Part shown: positions 62,976 through 64,000 of the stretch, piece by piece
Layout of the letters: each line of letters opens with the position of its first letter
Numbering within the stretch: position 1 is the stretch's first letter
Assembly (NCBI RefSeq): GCF_024741795.1
Contig: NZ_CP102950.1
Coordinates: 682,001 to 746,000 of the forward strand
DNA length: 64,000 nucleotides
Reading direction: 5' to 3'
Source of the DNA: Arthrobacter sp. CJ23
GTDB lineage: Bacteria; Actinomycetota; Actinomycetes; Actinomycetales; Micrococcaceae
Position numbers and translations under genes: made by a program
Notes under the pieces: generated by a model
What the model saw: only the letters and a program-made list of their open reading frames with translations
What the model was told of the DNA's origin: nothing
Databases searched by the model: none

Positions 62976-63006
62976 ATGTGGGCAGGATGTGGGCAAAATG
63001 TGGGCA
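62976..63006 (+). repeat. Three ATGTGGGCA direct repeats, 11-bp period
   Basis: Exact 9-mers at 62976-62984, 62987-62995 and 62998-63006. Position beside an integrase fragment and tRNA-like end suggests arm-type integrase sites; this is inference. Confidence 0.75.
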
Positions 63007-63054
63007 CGACTCGCACGCGTGTGGCCCTACTGGACGCCCACTTAACAACAGGAT

Positions 63055-63086
63055 CCCCCGCCAGCATGGTTAGCCGGCGGGGGTTT
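63055..63086 (+). terminator. Rho-independent terminator between att region and tape measure gene
   Basis: CCCCCGCC (63055-63062) pairs with GGCGGGGG (63076-63083) around a 13-nt loop, followed by TTTCTCT on the plus strand. The 62810-63054 stretch before it holds no gene, only the att-like elements described separately. Confidence 0.8.
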
Positions 63087-63094
63087 CTCTGTGT

Positions 63095-64000
63095 CTAGAC
63101 TCCCATTGCCTGGAAGCGGCGGGCAGTCGCGTGAGCCGTCCCAATCGGGTCGTCAACCTGCGTGATGTTGAAAACGTTGGACGCACTCACGCGCTGCGCC
63201 CCTGCTCCCGCGGGCGTGAACGAACCCGCGCCGTACGCCGGAACCTGCGGGATTGCAACCAGGCCGTTCACCGCCGAAGTAACCCCCGTATGGGATGCGT
63301 CGATGCCTTCGATGAGGCCCGCGCCGATCATCATGCCCACCTGTGTTTTGAACACGCGGGACGGGGAATGGATCCCAAGGAAGCCCTTGACGCCATCCAA
63401 CATGGCCCCGCCGACGTCCTTGACCGCGTTCACGGCACCGTCGATCATGCCCTTCACGCCATCAATCAGGCCCTGGACAATGTTCTTGCCCACGTCGAAC
63501 AGCCACTTACCCGCGCCCGCGAGTGCGGTCATGATGTTTCCGGGTAGGTCGTTGAAGAACTTAAGGAACCCGCTGATGAACCCGGCCACGCCATTGATGA
63601 CGTTGTTCCACGTGTCAGAGAAGAACCCGCCAATGTTGCCGAGGATCGAGCTCACAAGCCCAAACCACATGTTGAGCCCAGAAGAAATGAAACCGCCGAC
63701 GTTGCTGATCGAGCCCTGCACGAGAGACACAATGTTGTTCCAGGTATCGCGCAGGAACCCGGTCACGTTGTTCCACGTATCCGTGAAGAACTTTCCAATG
63801 TTGCCGAGTGCTTCACCGATCCACTTGGCCATCGCGCCGGCTGCCTCGGATACCCACTTGAACGCGGCATCGACGCCGTCCTTGAACCAACCGACGTTGT
63901 TATAGGCGAGCACGACAGCCGCTACAAGGGCCGCAATTGCGACAACCACAATACCCAACGGGTTAGCCGTCATTGCCGCATTTAGCGCCCACTGAATGCC
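63095..64000 (-). CDS. Phage tail tape measure protein, C-terminal part (runs off the window)
   Basis: Open frame continues past base 64000 (GIQWALNAAMTANPLGIVVVAIAALVAAVVLAYNNV), so only the C-terminal roughly 300 residues are seen. Membrane-like hydrophobic segment first, then repeats of the type FFTDTWNNV / FLRDTWNNI / FFSDTWNNV (spaced about 20-40 residues), typical of siphophage tape measure proteins; then MIDGAVNAVKDVGGAMLDGVKGFLGIHSPSRVFKTQVG with the family's HSPSR motif. It stops at 63095 just beside the att-like region. Confidence 0.88.
   Translation of the reverse strand, partial: GIQWALNAAMTANPLGIVVVAIAALVAAVVLAYNNVGWFKDGVDAAFKWVSEAAGAMAKWIGEALGNIGKFFTDTWNNVTGFLRDTWNNIVSLVQGSISNVGGFISSGLNMWFGLVSSILGNIGGFFSDTWNNVINGVAGFISGFLKFFNDLPGNIMTALAGAGKWLFDVGKNIVQGLIDGVKGMIDGAVNAVKDVGGAMLDGVKGFLGIHSPSRVFKTQVGMMIGAGLIEGIDASHTGVTSAVNGLVAIPQVPAYGAGSFTPAGAGAQRVSASNVFNITQVDDPIGTAHATARRFQAMGV

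Noticed and set aside
62976..63006. CRISPR-like array from the ATGTGGGCA repeats
   Set aside because: Repeat is 9 bp with 2-bp gaps, three copies, no cas genes; better explained as integrase sites.

Overview
The window is chromosomal DNA of a high-GC Gram-positive bacterium. Dense genes, GTG and TTG starts, stop/start overlaps, DtxR/IdeR-type iron boxes and the gene families present (EfeUOB, Lhr-Nei, GH76, DUF6153, YcnI) point to an actinobacterium of the Arthrobacter/Pseudarthrobacter (Micrococcaceae) kind. I assign this from gene content only; no rRNA gene is present.

Layout: (1) 1-7286, a plus-strand catabolic operon: MHS-type symporter (cut by the window edge), TPP-dependent 2-oxoacid enzyme, aldehyde dehydrogenase, YtcJ-like amidohydrolase, M20 amidase/carbamoylase. 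(2) 7388-8802, a VOC protein and a YdeI/OmdA protein. (3) 8873-18027, an iron block: an FbpABC-type ferric ABC transporter and an EfeUOB ferrous/ferric system, each behind a DtxR/IdeR-like box, plus a FetB-like permease. (4) 18035-26038, GH76 glycosidase, SDR and acyl-CoA dehydrogenase pair, DUF1684 protein, an envelope trio (DsbA-like, DUF305, DUF6153), and an APC permease. (5) 26263-40436, housekeeping and small regulatory units: ppc, a fold-III PLP enzyme, DedA, macro domain, GNAT, pseudouridine synthase, ArsR plus SRPBCC pair, TetR plus DUF4188 pair with a clear operator, YczR/YczE divergent pair, Nei glycosylase. (6) 40429-51772, the giant helicase Lhr (its 3' end overlaps nei), a YcnI copper-type cluster, an uncharacterised 427-residue protein, a YhgE/DUF3533-like membrane protein and a cation/proton antiporter. 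(7) 51801-57528, SRPBCC protein, TetR-MFS-amidohydrolase unit with a 25-bp palindrome, a DUF6414-like protein and a VOC protein. (8) 57544-60301, an SPFH/band-7 protein and an NAD-kinase-like protein divergent from an NrtR (Nudix plus winged helix) regulator, with two 21-bp palindromes between them. (9) 60411-64000, a MarR/EamA unit, an NmrA-like pseudogene, a truncated tyrosine integrase, an attachment-site-like region with a tRNA-like element and three direct repeats, then a phage tail tape measure gene running off the end: the decayed edge of a prophage or island.

The most interesting items are the NrtR/SPFH/NAD-kinase-like module, the island edge at 61.9-63.1 kb, a family of intergenic palindromes sharing CCCAA(C/G)T ends, the three-half-site TetR operator, and a 47-bp sequence shared by the 3' ends of two unrelated genes. 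No CRISPR array, rRNA or intact insertion sequence was seen.
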